A DNA stretch of 64,000 nt from JAHFUS01 sp035689115 (GTDB lineage: Bacteria; Actinomycetota; Acidimicrobiia; Acidimicrobiales; GCA-2861595), in the NCBI GenBank assembly GCA_035689115.1, contig DASSMA010000029.1, forward strand, positions 35,316-99,315. Reading direction: 5' to 3'. Below, piece after piece: positions 32,892-40,529 of the stretch. The notes under the pieces were generated by a model. The model had not been told where the DNA came from and made no database searches. It saw nothing but the letters and a program-made list of their open reading frames with translations. Each line of letters begins with the position of its first letter. The first letter of the stretch is position 1. The translations under genes were made by a program, and so were the position numbers.

Positions 32892-33890
32892 GTGCCCCTA
32901 CCGTCCAGCCTCACCACGCTCGCCGCCTCGGGTGGCGACCGGCTCGTCGACGTCGCCGTGCCCGGGTGGGCGTGGGTCGCCCTCGTCGGCGTCATCGCGG
33001 CCCTGCTGGTGGGCGATCTGCTCGTCGTCCACCGGCGGCCGCACGCCATCGGCTTTCGCCAGGCGGCCGTCGAGTCGGCGGTGTGGATCGCCTTCGGACT
33101 CGGCTTCACCGCCGTGGTGGCCTGGGCCTTCGGCGGCGCGGCCGCCGGCGAGTACGTGTCCGGCTACCTGATCGAGAAGAGCCTGTCGATCGACAACGTC
33201 TTCGTGTGGGCGGTCATCTTCTCGTACTTCGCCGTGCCCGCCGCCTACCAGTTCCGGGTCCTGTTCTGGGGCATCTTCGGCGCCCTGGTACTGCGGGCCG
33301 CCTTCATCTTCGCCGGCGTGGCCCTGCTGGAGACCTTCCACTGGGTGCTCTACGTCTTCGGCGCCTTCCTGCTGGTGACGGCGGTGAAGATCGCCCGCCA
33401 CTCGAGCGACGAGATCCACCCGGAGAACAACCCGGTCCTCCGGTCGGTGCGGCGGGTCGTCCCGTCGACGGGCGAGTACGACGGCCAGCGGCTGTTCACC
33501 CGCCGCACCGGCCGCCTGCTGGCGACGCCGCTCCTGGCCGTGCTGGTGCTCATCGAGACCACCGACGTGGTGTTCGCGGTGGACTCGATCCCCGCCATCC
33601 TGGCCGTGTCCCACGAGCCGTTCCTCGTGTTCGCCTCCAACGCCTTCGCCATCCTCGGGCTGCGGGCCCTGTACTTCTGCCTGGCCGGGATGGCGGGGCG
33701 GTTCCGCTACCTCAACGCCGGCCTCGGGGTCATCCTCGCCTTCGTGGGCACCAAGATGCTCCTCCTCGAGGTGGTGCACCTGCCGGCCTCGGTGAGCCTC
33801 GCCGTCATCGCCGCCGTCCTCGCCGTCACCGTCGCCGCCAGCCTAAGGGCCGACAGGCGGGAGGCCGCCACGCTCACCCGCCAGGGGTGA
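32892..33890 (+). CDS. TerC-family membrane protein (probable Mn2+ exporter, Alx-like)
   Basis: A 332-residue polytopic protein of the TerC/Alx family with about nine helices. Family signatures are YLIEKSLSIDNVFVWAVIFS (acidic residues within the membrane), FVFGAFLL-type helices, ETTDVVFAVDSIPAILAVSH and FASNAFAILGLRALYF. Current knowledge links this family to Mn2+ export, often during secretion-linked metalation, and the riboswitch-like leader supports that. GTG at 32892 with GGAGGAA 3 bases upstream. Confidence 0.92.
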   Translation: MPLPSSLTTLAASGGDRLVDVAVPGWAWVALVGVIAALLVGDLLVVHRRPHAIGFRQAAVESAVWIAFGLGFTAVVAWAFGGAAAGEYVSGYLIEKSLSIDNVFVWAVIFSYFAVPAAYQFRVLFWGIFGALVLRAAFIFAGVALLETFHWVLYVFGAFLLVTAVKIARHSSDEIHPENNPVLRSVRRVVPSTGEYDGQRLFTRRTGRLLATPLLAVLVLIETTDVVFAVDSIPAILAVSHEPFLVFASNAFAILGLRALYFCLAGMAGRFRYLNAGLGVILAFVGTKMLLLEVVHLPASVSLAVIAAVLAVTVAASLRADRREAATLTRQG

Positions 33891-33944
33891 TTCTGCGGCG
33901 CCGGCGCGCTCCGTACCCTCGGGGGGACTCCGGGGAGATCGCCG

Positions 33945-35648
33945 ATGACCGCAGTGGAGAACCGGCCCGGACCGCCGTCCGGCCTCGAGCGGTGGGTCCC
34001 CGGCCTGCGGGCGGTCCGGACCTACCGGCGGGGGTGGCTGCGCTCCGACGTGGTGGCCGGGCTGGTGCTGGCCGCCATCCTAGTGCCCCAGGGGATGGCC
34101 TATGCCGAGCTGGCCGGGCTGCCGGCGGTGACCGGGCTCTACACCACGATCGCGTGCCTCCTCGGGTACGCCGTCTTCGGGCCGTCGCGCATCCTCGTCC
34201 TGGGCCCCGACTCGTCGGTCTCGCCGATGATCTACGCGGCCATCGTCCCGCTCCTCGCCGCCGGCAGCGACCCGAAGACCGCCATCGCCCTGGCCGGCAT
34301 GCTGGCCCTGATGGTCGGGCTCATCGAGCTGGGCCTCGGGCTCGGCCGGCTCGGCTTCGTGGCCGACCTTCTCTCCAGCGAGGTCCAGGTGGGCTACATG
34401 AACGGGCTCGCCGTCACCATCATCGTCGGGCAGCTTCCCAAGCTCTTCGGCTTCTCCACCGACGCCGACGGGTTCGTCGACGAGCTGCGGAAGTTCGCCC
34501 AGGGCATCGACCAGACGGTGGTGGAGTCGCTCCTCGTCGGGCTCGCCGTCCTCGCCGTCCTCCTGATCCTCCCGCGCCTCTCGAAGCGGGTGCCCGCCGT
34601 GCTGGTGGCCATCGCCGGGGCCACGATCGTGTCGGGCGTGCTCGACCTGGCGGCCCACGGCGTGAAGACCGTCGGCGAGCTGCCCAGGGGCGTGCCCGTC
34701 CCGTCGCTCCCGTGGACGAGCCTGTCCGACGTGGGGCCGCTCGTGCTGGCCGCCATCGGCATCACGCTGGTGTCGCTGACCGACACCATCGCCACCTCGT
34801 CGAGCTTCGCCGCCCGGCGGGGCGACGAGGTCGAGCCGGACCAGGAAATGATCGGCATGGGCGCCGCCAACATCGCCGCCGGGTTCCTCCAGGGGTTTGC
34901 GGTGTCGACCAGCGGGTCGCGGACGGCGGTGGCCGAGCAGGCGGGCGCCAAGTCGCAGCTGACGTCGGTGGTCGGCGCCGGCGTCGTCGTCATGCTCCTC
35001 GTGTTCCTGAACTCGCTCCTCTCGGCCCTGCCCCAGTCGGCGCTGGCCGCCGTCCTCATCGCCGCCGCCCTCACCCTGATGGACCTCCGCGTGCTCGTCC
35101 GGTACTTCAAGGTGCGGCGCAGCGCGGCGGTGCTGTCGCTGATCGCCACCGCCGGCGTGGTGTTCTTCGGGGTGCTCCAGGGGATCGTGGTCGCCATCAT
35201 CCTCGCCGTGCTGCTCTTCTTCCGGCGGGCGTGGCAGCCCCACGGTGCGGTGCTCGGCTACGTCGAGGAGCTGGACAGCTGGCACAACGTCGAGGACGCC
35301 GGCGGCGCCCGCCAGCTGCCGGGCATCGTCGTCTACCGCTGGGAGGCGCCGCTGTTCTTCGCCAACGCCGGCGCCTTCCGGCGCGAGGTCCGGCGCCTGG
35401 TCCGCAAGCAGCAGCCGCGGTGGGTCGTCGTGCAGTGCGAGGCGATCACCGACATCGACGTGAGCGCCGCCGAGATGCTCGAGCAGCTCGACGTCGAGTT
35501 GAACGCCACCGGCGTCCACATGGCCTTCGTCGAGATGCGCACCCGCCTCCAGGACCTGGTCTACCGCTACGGGCTGTTCGAGACCCTGGACCGCGACCGC
35601 TTCTACCCGACCGTGGACGCCGCCGTCGCCGCCCTCCGGGAGGGGTGA
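33945..35648 (+). CDS. SulP-family anion transporter with STAS domain
   Basis: A 567-residue SulP/SLC26 transporter. The SulP signature follows the start of the membrane core: DVVAGLVLAAILVPQGMAYA, then AELAGLPAVTGLYT. Ten or more helices lead to SLTDTIATSSSFAARRGDEV, then NIAAGFLQGFAVSTSGSRTA. A cytosolic STAS domain covers about 440-565 (GIVVYRWEAPLFFANAGAFR, CEAITDIDVSAAEMLEQL). Substrate could be sulfate, bicarbonate or another anion; no carbonic anhydrase or sulfur gene is adjacent. ATG at 33945, 54 bp after terC. Confidence 0.92.
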   Translation: MTAVENRPGPPSGLERWVPGLRAVRTYRRGWLRSDVVAGLVLAAILVPQGMAYAELAGLPAVTGLYTTIACLLGYAVFGPSRILVLGPDSSVSPMIYAAIVPLLAAGSDPKTAIALAGMLALMVGLIELGLGLGRLGFVADLLSSEVQVGYMNGLAVTIIVGQLPKLFGFSTDADGFVDELRKFAQGIDQTVVESLLVGLAVLAVLLILPRLSKRVPAVLVAIAGATIVSGVLDLAAHGVKTVGELPRGVPVPSLPWTSLSDVGPLVLAAIGITLVSLTDTIATSSSFAARRGDEVEPDQEMIGMGAANIAAGFLQGFAVSTSGSRTAVAEQAGAKSQLTSVVGAGVVVMLLVFLNSLLSALPQSALAAVLIAAALTLMDLRVLVRYFKVRRSAAVLSLIATAGVVFFGVLQGIVVAIILAVLLFFRRAWQPHGAVLGYVEELDSWHNVEDAGGARQLPGIVVYRWEAPLFFANAGAFRREVRRLVRKQQPRWVVVQCEAITDIDVSAAEMLEQLDVELNATGVHMAFVEMRTRLQDLVYRYGLFETLDRDRFYPTVDAAVAALREG

Positions 35649-35651
35649 CCC

Positions 35652-36389
35652 CTACCGCCGGCGGACGACGGGGTGGGGGAGGGGCACGGTGGCACCGGTG
35701 GCCCGCTCGGCCAGATAGGCCGCCAGCCGGTCGTAGGCGTCCTCGCCGACCAGCTCGGTGAGCTCGTCGCGCAGGGCGACGTACACGGGCTCGCTCCCGA
35801 CGAAGGCCTCGGGGGCCTCCGTGCACCACCAGTGGAACTCCCGGCCGCCGGCGCCCCAGTGCTTGCGGTCCCACTGGCCCACGGTGGAGGTGACGTGGCC
35901 GGCGCCGTCGTCGACGTCGTCGCGTCGGAGCGGGAGCTGCCAGCACACGTCGGGCTTCAGGACCAGCGGCGGGATGCCGCGCTGGAGGGCGGCGAGGTGC
36001 AGGGCGCACCCCGGGCCGGCGTGGAAGTCGGGCCGGTTGAGGAAGATGCAGGCGTCCTTCACGATCCGGGTGACGGTGGCGCCCTCGGGGTCCTGCTTGA
36101 CCACGCCGAGGCGCCGGCCCTGGGACCGGAACTGCCACTGCTCGGCGGTGAGGGTCTGGGCCGCCTGGACGACCCGTTCCACGTCGTCGTCGTCGGTGAA
36201 GTGGGCGCCGTAGGAGCAGCACCCCTGCACCAGCTCGGGCGCCGGCCCGGTGAGCACGCCCTGGCAGCCGGCGCCGAAGATGCACGTCCACGGGCTGAGC
36301 AGGAACGTGACGTCGAAGACCCACGTGCGGTCGTCGTCCTCGTCCTCGAAGCTCACCCACTCGTGGGCGTCGGGCAGGGCGTCAGTCAC
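35652..36389 (-). CDS. Cys-rich conserved hypothetical protein
   Basis: A 245-residue cytosolic protein with at least nine cysteines, clustered as CIFGAGCQGV, QGCCSYGAHF, DACIFLNRPDFHAGPGCALH and KPDVCWQLPL. This spacing recalls YkgJ-type cysteine-cluster proteins that bind zinc or Fe-S, but the match is by pattern only. The C-terminus contains EFHWWCTEAPEAF. GTG at 36389 overlaps the upstream M20 peptidase stop by 8 bp, so it is co-translated with the peptidase. Confidence 0.6.
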   Translation of the reverse strand: MTDALPDAHEWVSFEDEDDDRTWVFDVTFLLSPWTCIFGAGCQGVLTGPAPELVQGCCSYGAHFTDDDDVERVVQAAQTLTAEQWQFRSQGRRLGVVKQDPEGATVTRIVKDACIFLNRPDFHAGPGCALHLAALQRGIPPLVLKPDVCWQLPLRRDDVDDGAGHVTSTVGQWDRKHWGAGGREFHWWCTEAPEAFVGSEPVYVALRDELTELVGEDAYDRLAAYLAERATGATVPLPHPVVRRR

Positions 36390-37761
36390 CGGATCCCAGC
36401 TCCCGCCACAGCTCGCCGGCGGCGAGCAGCCCCTTCCAGAACTGGTCGAGCACCAGGCGCTCGTCGGGGGCGTGGAAGCGGTCGTCGGGCAGCGCCACGC
36501 CCAGGTACAGGACCGGTGCCCCGAGGACCCGGCCGAGGGCCTCCTCAGGCCCGCTGCCGCCCTCCCGGGTGAACAGGGGCGCCTTGCCCCACACCCGCTC
36601 GATGGCCCGGCACAGGGCGCCGACGGCGGGGTGGCCGGCCGGCGTGAGGGCCGGCGCCACCGCGCCCATGGGCGTGACGTCGAGGTCGACGCCGTCGGGC
36701 ACCTGGGCCCGGAGCCACTCGCAGAAGGCGTCGGCCACCTTGGCGGGGTCCTGGTCGGCCACCAGCCGGAAGGTGACCTTGGCGTTCCCGCGCCAGGGCA
36801 CGATGGTCTTCATCCCCTCGCCCCCGTAGCCGGCGGTGAGCCCCACCACCTCGCAGGTGGGCCGGGTCCAGACCCGCTCGAGGGTGGACCGACCCGCCTC
36901 GCCCTCGAGCCGGCGCACGCCGGCCTTGGCCTTCCACGCCTCGGTGTCGAAGGGCAGCGCGGCCAGGGACGCCTCCTCGGCCGGCGTGAGCGGGCGTACG
37001 TCGTCGTAGAAGCCGGGGACGGCCACCCGCCCCTCGTCGTCGTGGAGGCCGGCCACGATGCGGGCCAGCAGGTGCACGGGGTTGGGCACCGACCCGCCGA
37101 AAAGGCCCGAGTGCAGGTCGAGGGTGCCGGTGCGGACGGTGACGTCGAAGGCGACGAGGCCCCGCATGCCCATGCACACCGACGGCACGTCGGGGGCCCA
37201 CATGGTGGTGTCGGAGACCACGACCAGGTCGCACGCCAGCCGCTCCCGCTCGGCCTCCAGCAGCGCCTCGAAGTGCGGGCTGCCGACCTCCTCCTCGCCC
37301 TCGACGAGGAACTTGAGGTTGACCGGCAGGCGGCCGTGGCGCCGTAGCAGCCCGCGGGCCGCCTCGATCTCGTAGAGAACCTGGCCCTTGTCGTCGACCG
37401 ATCCCCGGGCCCGAAGCACCCCTCCGTCGACCACCGGGTCGAAGGGGGGCGAGGTCCACGCCTCGAGGGGGTCGACGGGCTGGACGTCGTGGTGGCCGTA
37501 GACGAGGGCGGTGGGGGCGCCGGGGCCGGCGTGCAGCCAGTCGCCGTACACCGACGGGGCGCCGGCCGTCTCCACCACCTCGACGTGCTCGAACCCGGCC
37601 TCCCGGAGCAGGCCGGCGGTGAACTCGGCCGACCGGCGGACGTCGGCCGCACGGTCGGGCTCGGCGGAGATCGACGGGATGCGCAGCCACTCGGCCAGCG
37701 TGGCGAGGATGCGGTCGCGCTCGCCGGCGACGTAGTCGGCGAGGGCCAGGTCGTCCGCCAT
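36382..37761 (-). CDS. M20-family dipeptidase
   Basis: A 459-residue zinc peptidase of the M20/CNDP-like group that hydrolyses dipeptides or acyl-amino acids. Metal ligands and catalytic residues are seen in LVYGHHDVQPVDP, RGSVDDKGQVLYEIEA and FLVEGEEEVGSPHFEALL, and His in GGSGPEEALGR and DDRFHAPDE. The lid/dimerisation domain lies between about 190 and 360. ATG at 37761 has TAGCCT (37769-37774) ending 7 bp upstream, again leaderless. Confidence 0.93.
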   Translation of the reverse strand: MADDLALADYVAGERDRILATLAEWLRIPSISAEPDRAADVRRSAEFTAGLLREAGFEHVEVVETAGAPSVYGDWLHAGPGAPTALVYGHHDVQPVDPLEAWTSPPFDPVVDGGVLRARGSVDDKGQVLYEIEAARGLLRRHGRLPVNLKFLVEGEEEVGSPHFEALLEAERERLACDLVVVSDTTMWAPDVPSVCMGMRGLVAFDVTVRTGTLDLHSGLFGGSVPNPVHLLARIVAGLHDDEGRVAVPGFYDDVRPLTPAEEASLAALPFDTEAWKAKAGVRRLEGEAGRSTLERVWTRPTCEVVGLTAGYGGEGMKTIVPWRGNAKVTFRLVADQDPAKVADAFCEWLRAQVPDGVDLDVTPMGAVAPALTPAGHPAVGALCRAIERVWGKAPLFTREGGSGPEEALGRVLGAPVLYLGVALPDDRFHAPDERLVLDQFWKGLLAAGELWRELGSGD

Positions 37762-37768
37762 CGGGGGG

Positions 37769-37790
37769 AGGCTACCGGCCGTGCCACACT
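37769..37790. promoter_or_regulatory. Divergent pair of leaderless promoters
   Basis: TAGCCT on the minus strand (37769-37774) serves the M20 gene 7 bp away, and CACACT on the plus strand (37785-37790) serves the GTG at 37797 6 bp away. The 35-bp gap holds both and little else. Confidence 0.45.
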
Positions 37791-37796
37791 GCGGCG

Positions 37797-38003
37797 GTGA
37801 CCGCCGACCTCGACGAGCTCCGGGAACGCCTCCAGGCCATCGCCGACGACCTGGCCGACCTCGCCCTGGAGCGCCTGCGGGCGGCGGTCGACCTCGACGA
37901 CCCGGCGCCGGCGGCCGAAGAGCGCCGCCTCACCCGGGCCCGGCGGGCGGTCGAGAAGGCCATCTCCGTGCTGGGCGACCGGGACGGCGACGATGACGGT
38001 TAG
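37797..38003 (+). CDS. Small helical conserved hypothetical protein
   Basis: A 68-residue acidic, coiled-coil-like protein (MTADLDELRERLQAIADDLA, then DLALERLRAAVDLDD, then RRAVEKAISVLGDRD). Of a type common next to regulators in actinobacteria; function unknown. GTG at 37797. It overlaps the next gene by 11 bp. Confidence 0.65.
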   Translation: MTADLDELRERLQAIADDLADLALERLRAAVDLDDPAPAAEERRLTRARRAVEKAISVLGDRDGDDDG

Positions 38004-38736
38004 CGGCGAGGGCCCGCTGGCGCCGCACCGGGTGGCCGCGGCGGCGGCGCCGGCCGTCGACCGCCTGCGCCTGGCCATCGCCGGCCGGGCAAGGGAGCGC
38101 CTGGCGCCCGTGCTCACGCAGTGGGACGTCGGCCCCCGGGCGTTGCAGACCGTTGCCATGCTGCGCAACACCGTGCCCGACCGCGCCGTGCACCGCGACC
38201 ACCTCGGCGCCCTCTTCGTCTACCAGCCCGACGGCCCCGCCATGGTGGACGAGGTGATCGCCCAGGGCCTCGTCCACGAGTCGCCCACCGGGGCGCTCCG
38301 GTTGACGGAGGCCGGCCGCCGGATCGTCGGCTCGATCCACCGGGTGACCGGCGACATCGCGGGCGAGCTGTGGTCCGGCAGGGAGGAGCACTGCGCCACC
38401 CTGGCCGGGCTGGCGGGCCGGGTGGCCGACGCGGCGGCCCGGTCGGGGGGCGGCGCCCTCTCGGTGCTGGCTCCGCTCGCCGAGCTGCCGGGGGCGACGC
38501 CGGCACTGGTCCTCGCCGAGCGGCTGACCCTGCTGCGGTTCCACCGCTTCGACGCCCATGTCGCCGCCTGGCGGGCGGCCGGCCTCACGGCCGGGGAGGT
38601 CGCCGGCCTGCCGCCGGGGCCGGTGCGGGACACCGTCGAGGAGGAGACCAACCGGCGGGCCGGCGAGCCCTACGAGGTCCTCGACCCCGACGAGCGCTTC
38701 GCCTTCTGCGCCGGGCTCGGAGCACTGCCGGGCTGA
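37993..38736 (+). CDS. SCO6745-like winged-helix-type protein
   Basis: A 247-residue protein that resembles the actinobacterial SCO6745 family: two duplicated helical/winged-helix halves with no known target. Seen features are APAVDRLRLAIAGRARERLA, a wing-like TGALRLTEAGRRIVGSI, RLTLLRFHRFDAHVAAWRAA and the C-terminal RDTVEEETNRRAGEPY. Possibly a DNA-binding or ligand-binding protein. ATG at 37993, inside the end of the preceding small gene, so coupled. Confidence 0.6.
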   Translation: MTVSGEGPLAPHRVAAAAAPAVDRLRLAIAGRARERLAPVLTQWDVGPRALQTVAMLRNTVPDRAVHRDHLGALFVYQPDGPAMVDEVIAQGLVHESPTGALRLTEAGRRIVGSIHRVTGDIAGELWSGREEHCATLAGLAGRVADAAARSGGGALSVLAPLAELPGATPALVLAERLTLLRFHRFDAHVAAWRAAGLTAGEVAGLPPGPVRDTVEEETNRRAGEPYEVLDPDERFAFCAGLGALPG

Positions 38737-38737
38737 C

Positions 38738-39253
38738 TCAAGCGACCCGGCCCAGTCGGCCCACGCGCAGCAGTTCCAGGGCCAGGCCCACGCCGAACAG
38801 CAGCTCGGTGCCGAGCAGGGAGCCGGCCCGCGTGATCAGCACGTCGCTCCCCGCCCCCTCGCCCGCCCGGCGCCGCGTGCTGAGGGCGAGCAGGCCGCCG
38901 GACGGGTCGACCAGGTGGAGGCCGGACGGCCCCTCGGCCCGGACGATCACCAGGGGCTCGTCGTAGCTGTCGCGCACCACGCCGATGTGGGATCGGCTCA
39001 TGGGCTCGGCGGTGGCGAACGTCGCCGCCCGCCGGGCGGTGTGGTCCACGAGCGCCACGCGGGTCCGGCCCTCGACCGACGCGCCAACCAGCGACAGCAG
39101 GGCCCTGCCGCCGGCGGGCCCGTAGAGGTCCCACCACTGGTCGCGCCACGACGCGTGGGCCACCTCGACCCGGTCGAGCAGCCACCGGAAACGGCCTCCG
39201 GCGGCCGACAGCCGGTAGACGACTGCGTCGTCGGACGTCGGCATCGGCGTCAC
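38738..39253 (-). CDS. Hypothetical protein coupled to a LOG-family gene
   Basis: A 171-residue protein, beginning MTPMPTSDDAVVYRLSAAGG and with VEVAHASWRDQWWDLYGPAG and a hydrophobic end SLLGTELLFGVGLALELLRV that could be a membrane or amphipathic helix. Not recognised. GTG at 39253 overlaps the LOG-family stop as GTGA; ATG at 39244 is the alternative start. It ends next to the convergent stop at 38736. Confidence 0.6.
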   Translation of the reverse strand: MTPMPTSDDAVVYRLSAAGGRFRWLLDRVEVAHASWRDQWWDLYGPAGGRALLSLVGASVEGRTRVALVDHTARRAATFATAEPMSRSHIGVVRDSYDEPLVIVRAEGPSGLHLVDPSGGLLALSTRRRAGEGAGSDVLITRAGSLLGTELLFGVGLALELLRVGRLGRVA

Positions 39254-40323
39254 TCGGCGACCACCGACCCGGCCGGCGCCACGCTCGGGAGGGCGTTGAG
39301 GCGGTTGATCAGCTGGCGGAGGCGGCCGAGGCTCATGCGGTTGAACTGGAGCACGATCCGGGGAAGCGCCACCAGGTCGTCGTCGGCCACCTCGGCGGGC
39401 AGCGGCCCGCTGGCCTCGAGCGTGCCGCCCGAGCAGATGTCGGCGAACTCGGCGGCCAGCTTGGCCAGCTCGACCGGCGTGGGCGCCACCAGGAGCCGGA
39501 TCACGAGGTGGTTCCCGACCACCCGGCGCGAGTGGTAGTTGCGGTAGAAGCCCAGCACCTCGGCCGTGGCCTCGCGGGCGTCGTCGGTGATGCAGTACAG
39601 CGCCCGGTCGTCGGGCGAGGCCAGGCCCCGGGCCAGCACCTCCTCGGTCATGAACCTCTCGAAGGCTTTCCAGTAGGTGCCGCCGGGGGCGTCGAGGAAC
39701 ACGACCGGCGCCGGATCGGCCTTGCCGGTCTGCATCAGGGTGAGGAGCTCGAGGGCCTCGTCGAGGGTGCCGAAGCCGCCTGGCAGCACCAGGTAGCCGT
39801 GCGACTCCTTCAGCAGCATCAGTTTGCGGGTGAAGAAGTACTTCATCTCCACCAGCTTCGGGTCGCCGGCGATGAACTCGTTGGCGCCCTGCTCGAAGGG
39901 CAGGCGGATGTTGATGCCCATGGACCGCTCCCGGCCGGCGCCCTCCAGCCCGGCCGCCATGATCCCGGGGCCGGCACCGGTGACCACCATCCACCCGGCG
40001 CCGGCCAGGAGGCCGGCCGCCTCCCGGGCCTGGGCGTAGAGCGGGTCGTCGGGCAGGGTGCGGGCGGAGCCGAACATGGTGACCTTCCGCACCGACCGGT
40101 ACGGGGCGAAGACGCGGAAGGCCCCCCGCAGCTCCCGCAGGGCGGCGTTGGTGATCTTCAGGTCGAGCCGCTCGACGTCGTCGCCGGCCAGCCCCACGGC
40201 GCTGACGACGATCTGGAACAGCTGGTCGCGGTTGGTGGTGGCTCCGGCCGCGTCGAGCAGGTCGTTGATCCGCTGGTCCAGCTCGGGGTCGCCGGTGCGG
40301 TGGCGGGGTAGGCGCTCAGCCAT
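39250..40323 (-). CDS. LOG-family (TIGR00730-like) Rossmann protein
   Basis: A 357-residue protein with the lysine-decarboxylase-like/LOG fold. The key motifs are TGAGPGIMAAGLEGAG and the active-site PGGFGTLDEALE. Classical LOG proteins are nucleotide 5'-monophosphate phosphoribohydrolases; this one has about 80 extra N-terminal and 90 extra C-terminal residues, as in the longer bacterial group whose activity is not settled. ATG at 40323; upstream is a tandem repeat region rather than a normal promoter. Confidence 0.85.
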   Translation of the reverse strand: MAERLPRHRTGDPELDQRINDLLDAAGATTNRDQLFQIVVSAVGLAGDDVERLDLKITNAALRELRGAFRVFAPYRSVRKVTMFGSARTLPDDPLYAQAREAAGLLAGAGWMVVTGAGPGIMAAGLEGAGRERSMGINIRLPFEQGANEFIAGDPKLVEMKYFFTRKLMLLKESHGYLVLPGGFGTLDEALELLTLMQTGKADPAPVVFLDAPGGTYWKAFERFMTEEVLARGLASPDDRALYCITDDAREATAEVLGFYRNYHSRRVVGNHLVIRLLVAPTPVELAKLAAEFADICSGGTLEASGPLPAEVADDDLVALPRIVLQFNRMSLGRLRQLINRLNALPSVAPAGSVVAE

Positions 40324-40335
40324 CAGACGAGCGCC

Positions 40336-40529
40336 CGCCGTCGCGCCCGCCAGGGCGCCGGCGCCAGTGAGCGCAGCGCCAGGAGGGCGCGGAGCGAACC
40401 ATCGGACGAGCGGCCATGGATGGCCGCTCCCGGGCGAGCAACGGCCGGGCGGGGTCGCCGTCGCGCCCGCCAGGGCGCCGGCGACAGTGAGCGCAGCGCC
40501 AGGAGGGCGCGGAGCGAACCATCAGACGA
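40336..40529. repeat. Two direct copies of a 74-bp element, 120 bp apart
   Basis: 40336-40409 and 40456-40529 match with only three or four differences. Each copy contains an imperfect palindrome: CGCGCCCGCCAGGGCGC near its left end and GCGCCAGGAGGGCGCG near its right end pair in most positions. The second copy includes the stop codon of fbiC, and the first lies just upstream of the LOG-family start. It looks like a dispersed REP/BIME-like repeat. Confidence 0.85.

Noticed and set aside
40336..40529. CRISPR or tRNA-like element at the tandem repeat
   Set aside because: Only two copies, 74 bp each with a palindrome inside, and no tRNA features.
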